Source of the DNA: JANRKG01 sp033763635
GTDB taxonomy: Bacteria; Cyanobacteriota; Cyanobacteriia; GCF-001939115
Length of the DNA: 28,572 bases
Assembly: GCA_033763635.1 (NCBI GenBank)
Contig: JANRKG010000152.1
Location: forward strand, 1-28,572
Direction of reading: 5' to 3'
Shown here: piece by piece, positions 1-8,278 of the stretch
Numbering within the stretch: position 1 is the first letter of the stretch
Layout: every line of letters starts with the position of its first letter
The notes under the pieces: generated by a model
Databases searched by the model: none
What the model was told of the DNA's origin: nothing
Seen by the model: the letters and a program-made list of their open reading frames with translations, nothing else
Position numbers and translations under genes: made by a program

Positions 1-9
1 GGCGACTTT

Positions 10-31
10 GCAAAAGTGGGATGCACCCACC
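10..31 (-). terminator. Rho-independent terminator of the adenylate cyclase gene
   Basis: Read on the minus strand, GTGGG and CCCAC (positions 30-26 and 20-16) form a 5-bp stem around a TGCAT loop. TTTT follows at 15-12. The hairpin starts two bases past the cyclase stop codon. The stem is short but the order stem then T run is right. Confidence 0.5.
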
Positions 32-32
32 G

Positions 33-2729
33 TTACTTCTCAGTCAATGTCCAGGAACCATCCCAATCCTCTGCTGGGGGATTTTGCAGCCAATATTGGC
101 AGCGTTCGAGATGGAGCTTGGCGGCTTTCTCATCCTTGTCAACTAGCAACACCTGCCCGAATTCAGCCATTGCCAGGGGGAAATTGCGGTGGAGGTAGAA
201 GTCTCGGCCCTTCTGGTAATGGTCAATCACCTGGATTTTCTCAGGGGCAATCTCATCGGTTCGAAAGCCTACCACTTCATAGATCGCAACGGGTTTACTC
301 TTTCCCTTGACTCTAATGTAGTCAAGCTCCCTGGCCCAGATGCGATCGGCACAGGGTTTGTACGTTGTTTCACTAATGACAATATCAGTTCCATAGAGCT
401 TACTGGCTCCCTCCAACCGCGATCCCAGGTTCACCCCATCCCCGATCGCCGTAAACTCCATCCGCTTACTGGACCCAATGTTGCCACTGATCACACTGTC
501 CGAGTTCACCCCAATGCCGATGCGAATGATCTGTTGGTTGTTATAAGAGCGTTTGGCATTAAACTCTGTGAGGCGATAGCGCATTTCCAGAGCTGTCTGA
601 ACTGCCATCCATTCATGATCGTCTAGAGGCAAAGGAGACCCAAACACAGCCATTATGGCATCCCCAATGTACTTGTCCAGGGTGCCTTTATGCGTGAAAA
701 CTGCATCAACCATCTGCTCAAAGTATTCGTTGAGCATCTCCACAACTTCTTCAGCCGTCAGACTTTCGGTGATAGACGTGTAGCTGCGAATATCGGAGAA
801 AAGAACAGAAACTTCTTTTCGATCGCCCCCCATCTTGGCGGCATCTGGATTCTCGAGCAACTGTTCCGCCAACTCTTGTGTCATGTAGCGGTACATCGTA
901 CTCTTCAGCCGTTTTTCATCACTGATGTCATCCATGACCACCAGTACCCCAGACACCCGACTGGGATCAGCCGCATCGGCGATCGTATTCACCGACAGGT
1001 TAATACTGTGTTGCTCTTCTCCCTTCGTGGGTTGCAAGGTTTGATCGGGGTAATACTGTTGACGGGCTTTCTCATCTTTAGCGTTGAGAGCCATATTCAA
1101 CCACTTCGAAAAATCACCCTTCTCCAACTTAATCAGGTCTGCAACGGATTTCGTTTCAATCGGTTCATTCTCTAAAAAGCCTAATAGGCGTTTGGCACTT
1201 TCGTTCGCAGCAATAATCCGTCCATCCCGACCCGCAGAAATCACACCATTTGAGAGCGATCGCAGAATATCCCGCTGCATTTGCTCCTGTTGCTTCACCG
1301 TTTCATAGAGTTTGGCATTCTGGAGGGCAACCCCGGCCTGAATGTTGAAAGTCTCCATAAAGTCCTGGTCAGTGCGGTTAAAGCTCGCTCTCCAGCACTC
1401 AGGGGGCTGGGGCCAGTTTTTGGGATCATAGGAAGTATCATCGCCTTGCTTCTTCTTATTCACCAGTTGAGTTACCCCAATCAACTGCTGATCCGCATTA
1501 TAAACAGGCATGCAAAGGAGGCTACAGGTCCGGTAGCCTGTATTTTGATCGAATTCTTTAGACTTTTCGGAACCAGGATGGTTGTATAGATCAAAGGGAA
1601 TGTTGAGAACTTCCCCTGTTTCTGCAACCTGCCCCGCGAAACCGACCCCAATCGGCATCCGGAGTTCCCGCAAAGATCCATCGACCATTTCAACTTTGGT
1701 CCAAAGTTGCTGTTTCTCTTCATCGATCAACCAGAGGGTGCTGCGATCAGCATTCATCAGGGTTTTCGCCTCATCCATCACCTGTTTCAGGGTTTCGTTC
1801 AGATCGAGGCTACTCTTACTCAAGGATTGTACTGCTGTCATCAAGGCACTGGCGGCCCGTTGCTTCTGGGTTGCAATGTAGAACGATCGCGATGATTCCA
1901 GAATCAACCGAATTGAGGGAGCAAACTCTTTGAAAACCTGCTCATCATCCGGGGTAAATCCTTGAAGCGCAATCCGATCCTCCAGGGGCAGGGTTGCATC
2001 GGAGCCTGTTTTCAACTTATTGATCAACTGCACCACCGCCACCAGTTCCCCATTTTCTTTCTTAAGGGGCAGGGCCAGCATCGTGTAGGTTCGGTATCCT
2101 GTTTCCTGATCTTTCTGTTTCGCAAAAGTAGAACGGGGATCGTCGTAGAAATCAAAGGGAATGTTGACGACTTTGCCGTGAGTAGCCACCTCTCCCGCAA
2201 TTCCCTTATTCGCAGGAATGCGAATCTCAAGGGCACCCCCTTTCCCTCCCTGGGCAACGATCGTGTAAAGCTCGTTCTTCTCTTCATCCAGTAGAAAAAT
2301 GCTGGCTCGATCGGCACTTAATAACTCTGCCGTTTTGAAGGTGATGGAACTCAGCATTTCCTCCAGAATGGTTTCAAACCCTTCCATATCCAGCATGGAA
2401 AGGGTTTGGTTGACCACCTTAAGCTTGTTCTCAACCTCGCTCACCACCTGCTTGAAGCTATCTTTCGTCAGGGGAGCGAGAAATGAAGCAAAATTACCTT
2501 TTGTTGTTGTTAGTGCTCCGCCCTGGCTGCCACCATTACTGCCATTGCTTGAAGCAGCAGGAACTAAATCAACAGTTTGGGTGACAGATGCCTGGGCTTT
2601 TACTTCTCCCTGGGATGTCGTAGAGCCTTCCTCTACCCGGCGGGAAGACACATCGATCGCGCCATAAGCGCCTATTTCGTGCTTTGTAGTACCGTGGAGT
2701 TCTGAATTGGGCAGACGCTGCTCTGTCAT
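33..2729 (-). CDS. Class III adenylate cyclase with tandem GAF and PAS domains
   Basis: A soluble signalling enzyme of 898 residues that should convert ATP to cyclic AMP. The order is a low-complexity N-terminus (1-80), GAF1 (about 110-280), GAF2 (about 300-475), PAS (about 485-605), a class III cyclase domain (about 635-800) and an alpha-helical tail. All expected catalytic residues are visible: metal-binding D646 (FSDIR) and D690, adenine-selecting K686 and T760, and transition-state N767 and R771, so adenylate rather than guanylate cyclase is favoured. GAF1 carries a full NKFDE signature (N235, K236, F258, D262, E263) as in cyclic-nucleotide-binding GAF domains; GAF2 has Q455 in place of the final Glu. 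The plan resembles Anabaena CyaB1/CyaB2. No membrane segment is seen. ATG start, with AGG upstream. It forms its own transcription unit. Confidence 0.93.
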   Translation of the reverse strand: MTEQRLPNSELHGTTKHEIGAYGAIDVSSRRVEEGSTTSQGEVKAQASVTQTVDLVPAASSNGSNGGSQGGALTTTKGNFASFLAPLTKDSFKQVVSEVENKLKVVNQTLSMLDMEGFETILEEMLSSITFKTAELLSADRASIFLLDEEKNELYTIVAQGGKGGALEIRIPANKGIAGEVATHGKVVNIPFDFYDDPRSTFAKQKDQETGYRTYTMLALPLKKENGELVAVVQLINKLKTGSDATLPLEDRIALQGFTPDDEQVFKEFAPSIRLILESSRSFYIATQKQRAASALMTAVQSLSKSSLDLNETLKQVMDEAKTLMNADRSTLWLIDEEKQQLWTKVEMVDGSLRELRMPIGVGFAGQVAETGEVLNIPFDLYNHPGSEKSKEFDQNTGYRTCSLLCMPVYNADQQLIGVTQLVNKKKQGDDTSYDPKNWPQPPECWRASFNRTDQDFMETFNIQAGVALQNAKLYETVKQQEQMQRDILRSLSNGVISAGRDGRIIAANESAKRLLGFLENEPIETKSVADLIKLEKGDFSKWLNMALNAKDEKARQQYYPDQTLQPTKGEEQHSINLSVNTIADAADPSRVSGVLVVMDDISDEKRLKSTMYRYMTQELAEQLLENPDAAKMGGDRKEVSVLFSDIRSYTSITESLTAEEVVEMLNEYFEQMVDAVFTHKGTLDKYIGDAIMAVFGSPLPLDDHEWMAVQTALEMRYRLTEFNAKRSYNNQQIIRIGIGVNSDSVISGNIGSSKRMEFTAIGDGVNLGSRLEGASKLYGTDIVISETTYKPCADRIWARELDYIRVKGKSKPVAIYEVVGFRTDEIAPEKIQVIDHYQKGRDFYLHRNFPLAMAEFGQVLLVDKDEKAAKLHLERCQYWLQNPPAEDWDGSWTLTEK

Positions 2730-2810
2730 AATGCCTGGGCTTTAGAGTTTAGAGGGCAGTGAAATCGTGGGTAGCTAACCCTTCAAGCAACCTGATAGAA
2801 CACCTGAATC

Positions 2811-2838
2811 AGTATAGGCGGATGAAGACTGTAGACAA
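2811..2838 (-). promoter_or_regulatory. Candidate sigma-70-type promoter of the adenylate cyclase gene
   Basis: On the minus strand TTGTCT (2838-2833) and TATACT (2816-2811) are 16 bases apart. This would start transcription near 2804 and leave a leader of about 75 bases before the ATG at 2729. The rest of the 320-base gap 2730-3049 holds no convincing gene. Confidence 0.4.
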
Positions 2839-3049
2839 TTCCCTGACAGTTCAAGTCTATAGTGCTTTTTGTGATGCTTCAACTTTAAGTGTGAGAGAAC
2901 ACCTGCCTTCTACCCGCTACCGTCTGCCTTGTGTGATCACGATCGTCTACCTGTCACGTTCCCAGCTTAGACAATCCTCCGTCCCGGTTCGGGAAAAGTA
3001 ATATTTTGGTAAAGAACCCCAATCTTTTTGATTGAGATTGACGATTGAT

Positions 3050-4171
3050 TCAAAGGGCTGTGTTTGCGATTACCGAGTAGTAATATTTTTGTAGTTGTTG
3101 AGTTGCCGCAGGCCATCCCCAACGTTCTGCTTCCCGACGGGCGTTTTGGCGCAGGGTTTCCCGTTCTTCCTGGTGGCTCAATAACCGTTGCGTGGCGGTA
3201 ATGGCCCCCTGCTCATCCTTGGGGTCAAATAGGTAGCCGTTCACCCCATCCTCTACGATGTCTGGAATCCCACCCGATCGCGCCGCCACGACCGGACAAC
3301 CCGCCGCCATTGCTTCTAGAAGCACCAACCCCAGCGTTTCCGTGCGGGACGGGAAGATAAAGGCATCGGCAGAGGCAAACGCAGCCCCCAAATCTTTTCC
3401 AGTCAAATACCCCACAAAATGGGTGGAGGTGCCAGCAAAGTGTTTCTCAAGCTCCTGACGGTAAGGACCATCTCCCACCAGAGCCAGACGCGCATCGGGG
3501 ATCGCCTCCAGGACGGGGCGAATGCGATCGACCTCCTTTTCTGCGGACAACCGACCCACGTAGAGCAGTAAGGGTTTGTCCGGGTTGCCCTGGCTGAGAC
3601 GATCGCGCATGATAGAACCTGCCAGACTGGGGTGAAAGAGTTCTGTATCGACCCCCCGTTGCCACAGAGCCAAGCGCTCGATTCCATGAGCCGCAAGCTC
3701 CTGCACCATCGCGGTGGACGTACAGAGGTTCAGTTGTGCCTGATTGTGGCAGGTCCGTAAGAGTCCCCACAAGACTCCTTCCAATAAGCCCAGACCATAA
3801 TGCTGAAGGTATTGCGGAAGGTGGGTGTGATAAGAGGCCACCAGGGGAATGTTAAGAACCTTGCTGTAAAAAACCCCCGCCAGCCCCAATACGGCTGGAT
3901 TTACCACATGAATGATATCGGGTTTGAACTGGATCAGGGCATCCCCGATCGCAGGACGGGGAAGCGCCAGCTTGAGTTCTGGGTATAAAGGTAGCGGAAA
4001 TCCAGAGACTCCGTAGATTTTGGCTCCGTGATACTCCGTTAGTCCTCCATCAGGAGAAAAGATCAAGACCTGATCCCCCGATCGTTGTAGCTGTTCTACG
4101 GTATGACGTAACCGCGTTACGATCCCATCAACTTTCGGTAGGAAGGTTTCAGTAAAAAGAGCAATACGCAT
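3050..4171 (-). CDS. sqdX: Sulfoquinovosyltransferase, family 4 glycosyltransferase
   Basis: Transfers sulfoquinovose from UDP-sulfoquinovose to diacylglycerol, the last step in making the thylakoid sulfolipid SQDG. The 373-residue protein is a GT-B glycosyltransferase. The N-terminal half opens with MRIALFTETFLPKVDGI, typical of this subfamily. The C-terminal half has LLYVGRLSAEKEVD, and the nucleotide-sugar region runs PSRTETLGLVLLEAMAAGCPVVA (split as PSRTETLGLV and LLEAMAAG), with the E-x7-E pattern of GT4 enzymes. Length fits the family. It lies downstream of sqdB on the same strand, 151 bases apart, which makes the assignment secure, since GT4 homology alone would be less specific. No clear Shine-Dalgarno sequence precedes the ATG. 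A weak hairpin at 3020-3040 follows the stop. Confidence 0.93.
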   Translation of the reverse strand: MRIALFTETFLPKVDGIVTRLRHTVEQLQRSGDQVLIFSPDGGLTEYHGAKIYGVSGFPLPLYPELKLALPRPAIGDALIQFKPDIIHVVNPAVLGLAGVFYSKVLNIPLVASYHTHLPQYLQHYGLGLLEGVLWGLLRTCHNQAQLNLCTSTAMVQELAAHGIERLALWQRGVDTELFHPSLAGSIMRDRLSQGNPDKPLLLYVGRLSAEKEVDRIRPVLEAIPDARLALVGDGPYRQELEKHFAGTSTHFVGYLTGKDLGAAFASADAFIFPSRTETLGLVLLEAMAAGCPVVAARSGGIPDIVEDGVNGYLFDPKDEQGAITATQRLLSHQEERETLRQNARREAERWGWPAATQQLQKYYYSVIANTAL

Positions 4172-4284
4172 AGATAAGGGGACACAAATGACAGGTAGAG
4201 GGATTGGGGATCAGTCAGAAGGCAACAGAACGGGCATTCATGAGTCCAATAGAAATGGGTAACAGATAACGATGAGGGTTCATC

Positions 4285-4315
4285 CATTACCTATTACCCA
4301 TTCCCCATTACCCAT
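4285..4315. repeat. Heptamer tandem repeat in the sqdB-sqdX spacer
   Basis: Four heptamers of the form CATTACC (CATTACC, TATTACC, CATTCCC, CATTACC) followed by CAT run without gaps. An ATGGGTAA copy on the other side (from 4255) is complementary to the end of the array, so a hairpin is possible. The array resembles the short heptanucleotide tandem repeats known from filamentous cyanobacteria. It lies inside a probable operon. Confidence 0.75.
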
Positions 4316-4322
4316 GCCAGAC

Positions 4323-5474
4323 CTACCGCTTCCAGGTCACTTTGGGCAGAATCTCGTTCAGGTCAACGCGGTCTTTATACTTAATTGCGAAATTCATCAA
4401 AGAATCAAGCAGGGATTCAGAGAGGAAGTGGGGTTGCAGCCCTAAATCGAGGAGGTTGGTGTTCTTGGCATTAAAGTAATGCTCTTCCTTCTCGATCCGG
4501 GGGTTATCCAGGTGGTTGATGTCCACACTCAAGCCCAGCTTCGCCCCAGCTTTTTGAACCATCAGAGCCAGGTCCCCGACACTGAACTGTTCTGTAAATT
4601 GGTTGAAGACTCGGAACTCTCCTGCTTCGGCGGGACTGTTGATGGCTAGCTCAATACAGCGCACCGTATCCCGAATATCCAGGAAGCCGCGAGTCTGACC
4701 ACCCTTCCCATAAACCGTAAGGGGATGCCCGATCGCTGCCTGAATGCAGAAGCGGTTGAGGGCCGTTCCAAACACCCCATCGTAGTCCAGACGGTTAATT
4801 AGAAGTTCATCCATTCCGGTCTCTTCAGTGTAGACCCCATAGACAACCCCCTGGTTCAGGTCCGTGGCCCGTAGCCCCCAAATCCGGCAGGCGAAGTGGA
4901 TGTTGTGGCTATCATGAACCTTGCTCAGGTGGTACATGCTTCCCGGTTGCTTGGGATAGGGGAGCGTGTCCTTCCGACCATTGTGTTCGATCGTGATGTA
5001 GCCTTCTTCGATGTCGATGTTCGGCGTTCCATATTCGCCCATTGTTCCCAGTTTGACGAGGTGGCAATTGGGAAAATCGGCCTTCATCGCATAGAGAAGA
5101 TTGAGCGTCCCGACTACATTGTTCACCTGGGTCAGAACCGCATGTTCTCGATCGATCATCGAGAAGGGAGCCGAGCGCTGTTCTCCAAAGTGGACGATCG
5201 CATCTGGCTCAAATTGGTGTAACGCTTTGCTTAAAAACTCGTAGTTGGTAATATCCCCAATGTAGAGACTGACGGGCTTACCGGTTAAATCATTCCATCG
5301 CTGTAAACGCTTCTGAATTGGCGTAATGGGAGTCAGGGTCTCAATACAAAGTTCCTGGTCCCAGTGCCGTCGCACCAGACTGTCTAAAATTCCGACCTCA
5401 TGACCCTGATTTGCAAGATACAGCGCTGTCGCCCAGCCGCAATAGCCATCACCGCCAATTACAAGGACTCTCAT
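4323..5474 (-). CDS. sqdB: UDP-sulfoquinovose synthase
   Basis: Makes UDP-sulfoquinovose from UDP-glucose and sulfite using bound NAD, the head-group donor for SQDG. It is an extended short-chain dehydrogenase with the N-terminal NAD-binding motif GGDGYCGWATALYL. Other family marks are the GTMGEYGTPN stretch and the catalytic pair in YHLSK. The C-terminal part has FLDIRDTVRCIELA, typical of sugar-nucleotide epimerase relatives. I chose the ATG at 5474 (383 residues) because homologues begin at the equivalent of MRVLVIGGDGYCGW. A TTG four codons upstream (5486) is also open. It lies upstream of sqdX on the same strand, the usual cyanobacterial order. Confidence 0.96.
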   Translation of the reverse strand: MRVLVIGGDGYCGWATALYLANQGHEVGILDSLVRRHWDQELCIETLTPITPIQKRLQRWNDLTGKPVSLYIGDITNYEFLSKALHQFEPDAIVHFGEQRSAPFSMIDREHAVLTQVNNVVGTLNLLYAMKADFPNCHLVKLGTMGEYGTPNIDIEEGYITIEHNGRKDTLPYPKQPGSMYHLSKVHDSHNIHFACRIWGLRATDLNQGVVYGVYTEETGMDELLINRLDYDGVFGTALNRFCIQAAIGHPLTVYGKGGQTRGFLDIRDTVRCIELAINSPAEAGEFRVFNQFTEQFSVGDLALMVQKAGAKLGLSVDINHLDNPRIEKEEHYFNAKNTNLLDLGLQPHFLSESLLDSLMNFAIKYKDRVDLNEILPKVTWKR

Positions 5475-5546
5475 AGTGTTTGACAAATCTCGCTTGTTCT
5501 TACTGGGTAAATCTATCAGGTTTGTGTACCCCGTGACATATTAAAT

Positions 5547-5659
5547 TGGGTGATGGGTAAGGGGAAATAGGTCATGGGGAATCGCGAATCGTCATGGTTA
5601 ACCATCTGTATAAACCTCTAATTTTATCAACGATTCCCCATTACCCATCACCCATGACC
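5547..5659. repeat. Inverted heptamer repeats between cpcT-like gene and sqdB
   Basis: The right arm (5632-5659) consists of heptamers GATTCCC, CATTACC, CATCACC, CATGACC. The left arm (5547-5584) carries the complementary forms, including TGGGTGATGGGTAA and ATGGGGAATCG (5574-5584), an 11-bp perfect match to 5631-5641. Together they can form a long imperfect hairpin around a loop of roughly 46 bases. It could also end transcription of the upstream lyase gene. Confidence 0.7.
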
Positions 5660-5661
5660 TT

Positions 5662-6252
5662 TCACGTAACCACCTCATCAGCAAAACTGGACCATCGTAC
5701 AAAGTGAAAAGGCCCCGCTACGGAACCCCAGACATGCTCATCTGTGGCTGGATCTCGACCGCGATCGTGGCTGATGAAGGCATCCCCATCAATCTCAAAT
5801 TCGCTGTCTAAGTAGGTGGTTTGGCCTTTGCGGACGACAATGCATGCCTTTCCTGGCTCTACGTGCCCCTTAAAACTATGTCCAGTCCACTCGGTTATCA
5901 TGTCGCAGCCTGGGAGTTTTTCGAGTTGATCGGCAGTGAGTAAGGCGAGGCGTTGACGATCGCGAGAAGCACCATAAAATGGTTTTTCGTCTTTTAGCGT
6001 ATAGTTTTCAATTGCAATGTGATCCCCCTTAGGGATTAATTTGAGCACTCGTACACGGTATGGGTCATTCAGGATGTAGTCGTAAGCTTGCTCAACCAGA
6101 AAACTTACCCCTGAAAGTAAATCCAGTGGTAAGGGGCGCATACAAACCCGAATGTGAGCAAAAAAAGGAGGGTTTTCAAACGCCTGCGCCTGATTGCTAA
6201 AGTCTGCTGCCATCCAACGGGCCAGGGTTGCAACATCGGTGGAATGGGTCAT
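5662..6252 (-). CDS. cpcT: CpcT/CpeT-family phycobiliprotein chromophore lyase
   Basis: This 196-residue soluble protein belongs to the T-type bilin lyases, which attach phycocyanobilin (or relatives) to the Cys-155-type site of phycobiliprotein beta subunits. Family marks are LARWMAADFSNQAQA at the start, FFAHIRVCMRPLP, the segment FLVEQAYDYILNDPYRVRVL, and the C-terminal GSVAGPFHFVRW. Length matches the family. It stands alone in this window, with no phycobilisome genes nearby, so the exact substrate (phycocyanin, phycoerythrocyanin or another) cannot be fixed; the symbol is by family only. ATG start. A TACAAT box at 6295-6290 on the minus strand is a possible minus-10, without a good minus-35. 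Confidence 0.85.
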   Translation of the reverse strand: MTHSTDVATLARWMAADFSNQAQAFENPPFFAHIRVCMRPLPLDLLSGVSFLVEQAYDYILNDPYRVRVLKLIPKGDHIAIENYTLKDEKPFYGASRDRQRLALLTADQLEKLPGCDMITEWTGHSFKGHVEPGKACIVVRKGQTTYLDSEFEIDGDAFISHDRGRDPATDEHVWGSVAGPFHFVRWSSFADEVVT

Positions 6253-6314
6253 TTTTTATTAAAAGGTAGAAGAAAAAGTTGGGATCATTATTGTACATTT
6301 CCGAATGAGTAGGT

Positions 6315-7496
6315 TCAGCGTTTCAATCGAAACAACAAAAACTGAGTGACTTGCAGTTGGCTGAAATTATCATCGCTCACGATCACCAGGCTTTCAGAGC
6401 CGTCGGGCAAGCGGGGGCCAAAAGTCATTCCTTCCAGATTGTCCATCCGAATCTTCAAATCACTGATATCCAGTAATAGCTTCTTCTTAGCAGGTTGGAT
6501 GCCCCCCAACCCTTTGGGAAGGCTCGTCATGCCCTCAATGTCCGTTGCCCCTGCATTTGCCACTTGATAAACGCGAAGGGCAAAGCCCGGATCTCCATAG
6601 GCCCGTTCAATACTCAGGAAGTGCCCCGCCTGGTCTAGCGATAGCAATTCTGTAAGACCATTCATCTGCATGCCCTCTGGGGTCGCATCTAGTGGATAAA
6701 CATGCTCAGAGATCAACAGAGGCGGCCCGTCCCCAATCAAATAATGCAGCAGACGACTGGGTGTTCCTTGAGAACCTGGTACGGGGTCTTGCTCTAGAGA
6801 GGACTCGGTTGCGGCGAAAAGGCGAAATGGTTCACGGGGATCGGAAACAGACCCTTTGGGATTGATGGTCAGTGACTCAAAGGCCAGATTATTGCGGACT
6901 CCCTGAGGTTGCTGGTCTTCCGTCAGCCCCGGATTGTAATACTTTGGAATTGGCAACTGTCGTTTCCAGGCTCCCGTTTCCAGGTCAAACTCACTGATGA
7001 AAGGGGGAATACCCGATCGCGCTACTCCCTCACTTGCAATCAAGAGGGACCGGGCAGGGGTTAATACAATGCCTTCGGGATCAATGGTGCCAGATGGATA
7101 AGGATTGCTGTCTGGTCCCTTCAAAACAGTTACCTTTTCGATCGCAACGGATTGGATCTTGACGGGTAGAGGCTTTGCGGAACGGGGATCTTGACGAGAG
7201 GGAGGGTCCAGGACCATTTTCAGTGTATAGAATCGGGCGGGACCGCGTTCGCTGCGATCGTCTGACAGGGCATAGAAGCGATCCCGTGTCCGATCGTAGG
7301 TAATCGCGGATAGCCCGCCAACGACCGTATCCTCAAAGTTGCCTTTGGGGAGCCGATATTCATGCAGAAATTCGAGGGACACCTCTAAAAAGGTTCGTTC
7401 CGCCGCTGTCACCCTGGGAATCGCGTTACAGCCTGTCAGGGAACTGAAAACGACAATCGCCAGTGCAAGAATTACAATCAATTTGCGGTACAACAT
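6315..7496 (-). CDS. Lipoprotein with esterase-like/phytase-like domain
   Basis: A predicted exported lipoprotein of 393 residues. It begins with MLYRK, a hydrophobic stretch and a lipobox ending LTGC, so the Cys near residue 20 should be lipidated. The body matches the esterase-like activity of phytase family: GGLSAITYDRTRDRFYALSDDR near the start, IDPEGIVLTPARSLLIASEG in the middle, and LEGMTFGPRLPDGSESLVIVSDD near the end. Members are beta-propeller-like and the true substrate is often unknown, so phosphate-ester hydrolysis is only a family-based guess. The frame stays open upstream to 7886, but that part is a shadow of ctaE. The ATG at 7496 has GGAAGGA just before it and gives the signal peptide. 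Confidence 0.85.
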   Translation of the reverse strand: MLYRKLIVILALAIVVFSSLTGCNAIPRVTAAERTFLEVSLEFLHEYRLPKGNFEDTVVGGLSAITYDRTRDRFYALSDDRSERGPARFYTLKMVLDPPSRQDPRSAKPLPVKIQSVAIEKVTVLKGPDSNPYPSGTIDPEGIVLTPARSLLIASEGVARSGIPPFISEFDLETGAWKRQLPIPKYYNPGLTEDQQPQGVRNNLAFESLTINPKGSVSDPREPFRLFAATESSLEQDPVPGSQGTPSRLLHYLIGDGPPLLISEHVYPLDATPEGMQMNGLTELLSLDQAGHFLSIERAYGDPGFALRVYQVANAGATDIEGMTSLPKGLGGIQPAKKKLLLDISDLKIRMDNLEGMTFGPRLPDGSESLVIVSDDNFSQLQVTQFLLFRLKR

Positions 7497-7544
7497 CCAT
7501 CCTTCCCAATTGCTGAAACCCTTTTTTCTTAGATTTTGACAGAG

Positions 7545-7566
7545 AACCCCCAGACTTCTGGGGGTT
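7545..7566 (-). terminator. Hairpin ending the cytochrome oxidase operon
   Basis: AACCCCCAG (7545-7553) and CTGGGGGTT (7558-7566) form a perfect 9-bp stem with a 4-base loop, 20 bases past the ctaE stop on the minus strand. The following CTCTGTC is only moderately T-rich, so termination may be partial. Confidence 0.6.
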
Positions 7567-7585
7567 CCTTTGACAATGCCTAAGT

Positions 7586-8206
7586 CTAAAGGATGTACAA
7601 CAACAAGAACAGAACGATCCACACCACATCCACAAAGTGCCAGTAAAGTTCCGCCGCTTCTACGCCAAAGTGGGAATCGCTGGTGTATCGCCCTGGTTTG
7701 AGCGATCGGGCCATCACCGCCAGAATCAACAACAGCCCAAAGCAAACGTGTAGACCGTGAAAGCCCGTCAGCACATAAAAGGTACTGGCAAAGAGATTGG
7801 TGGTAAGGCCAAATTCCAAATGGGCATATTCGTATAACTGACCTCCGAGGAAAATTGCGCCCATCAAGGCCGTGATCCCAAACCACAGCCGCAGCCCTGA
7901 GACATTGTTGTTTCGAATCGCGGCTCCCGCTTTATGAATCACTAAACTGCTGGAAATCAGGATGGCGGTATTAATGCCGGGGAGAAGCAGTTCCAATTTA
8001 GGAGTGCCAACCGGAGGCCAACTGGGAGCGACTGCCCGAAAGGTGAGATAAGCAGTAAACAGTCCCAAGAAAATCATGCTTTCCGCCAGCAGGAAGACGA
8101 TGACTCCCTGGATGCGGTAGTCGTGGTGAACCACGTCATGGGTGGCGATCGTCGCATCATGATGGTGGTTCAGGTCGGCCTTGGCTGGATCAATCGCACT
8201 TTGCAT
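7586..8206 (-). CDS. ctaE: Cytochrome c oxidase subunit III
   Basis: A 206-residue integral membrane subunit of the aa3-type oxidase. After a His-rich soluble N-terminus (NHHHDATIATHDVVHHD) there are five hydrophobic segments, as expected for short subunit III proteins that lack the first two helices of the mitochondrial form. Conserved stretches include FLLAESMIFLGLFTAYLTFR, the Glu-containing GGQLYEYAHLEFG, STFYVLTGFHGLHV and a final AAELYWHFVDVVWIVLFLLLY (read as AAELYWHFVD then VVWIVLF). It is the last gene of ctaC-ctaD-ctaE, 72 bases after ctaD. The spacer carries a heptamer repeat and no clear Shine-Dalgarno sequence. Confidence 0.96.
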   Translation of the reverse strand: MQSAIDPAKADLNHHHDATIATHDVVHHDYRIQGVIVFLLAESMIFLGLFTAYLTFRAVAPSWPPVGTPKLELLLPGINTAILISSSLVIHKAGAAIRNNNVSGLRLWFGITALMGAIFLGGQLYEYAHLEFGLTTNLFASTFYVLTGFHGLHVCFGLLLILAVMARSLKPGRYTSDSHFGVEAAELYWHFVDVVWIVLFLLLYIL

Positions 8207-8229
8207 AGCGTTAAAACCGTAGGTGATAG

Positions 8230-8257
8230 AGGACAGGAGGCAGAGGGCAGAGGGCAG
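8230..8257. repeat. Heptamer tandem repeat in the ctaD-ctaE spacer
   Basis: Four heptamers (AGGACAG, GAGGCAG, AGGGCAG, AGGGCAG) run without gaps. This is the same (AGGGCAG)n family seen at 16035 and, in reverse, at 16267 and 23581. It sits between two genes that should share one mRNA. Confidence 0.7.
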
Positions 8258-8278
8258 AAGGGAAATGCGTACTTCCGA

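Noticed and set aside
2931..2940. GTGATCAC palindrome upstream of the adenylate cyclase gene, a possible CRP-type site
   Set aside because: Only the 8-bp core is symmetrical and the TGTGA-N6-TCACA spacing is not met; it also lies far upstream of the best promoter.
2759..3001. 80-codon plus-strand frame in the cyclase-sqdX gap
   Set aside because: GTG start, no ribosome site, composition unlike neighbouring proteins, and no recognisable domain.
7497..7886. Upstream extension of the esterase-like lipoprotein frame
   Set aside because: It overlaps ctaE and the operon hairpin; the ATG at 7496 gives a ribosome site and a proper lipoprotein signal.
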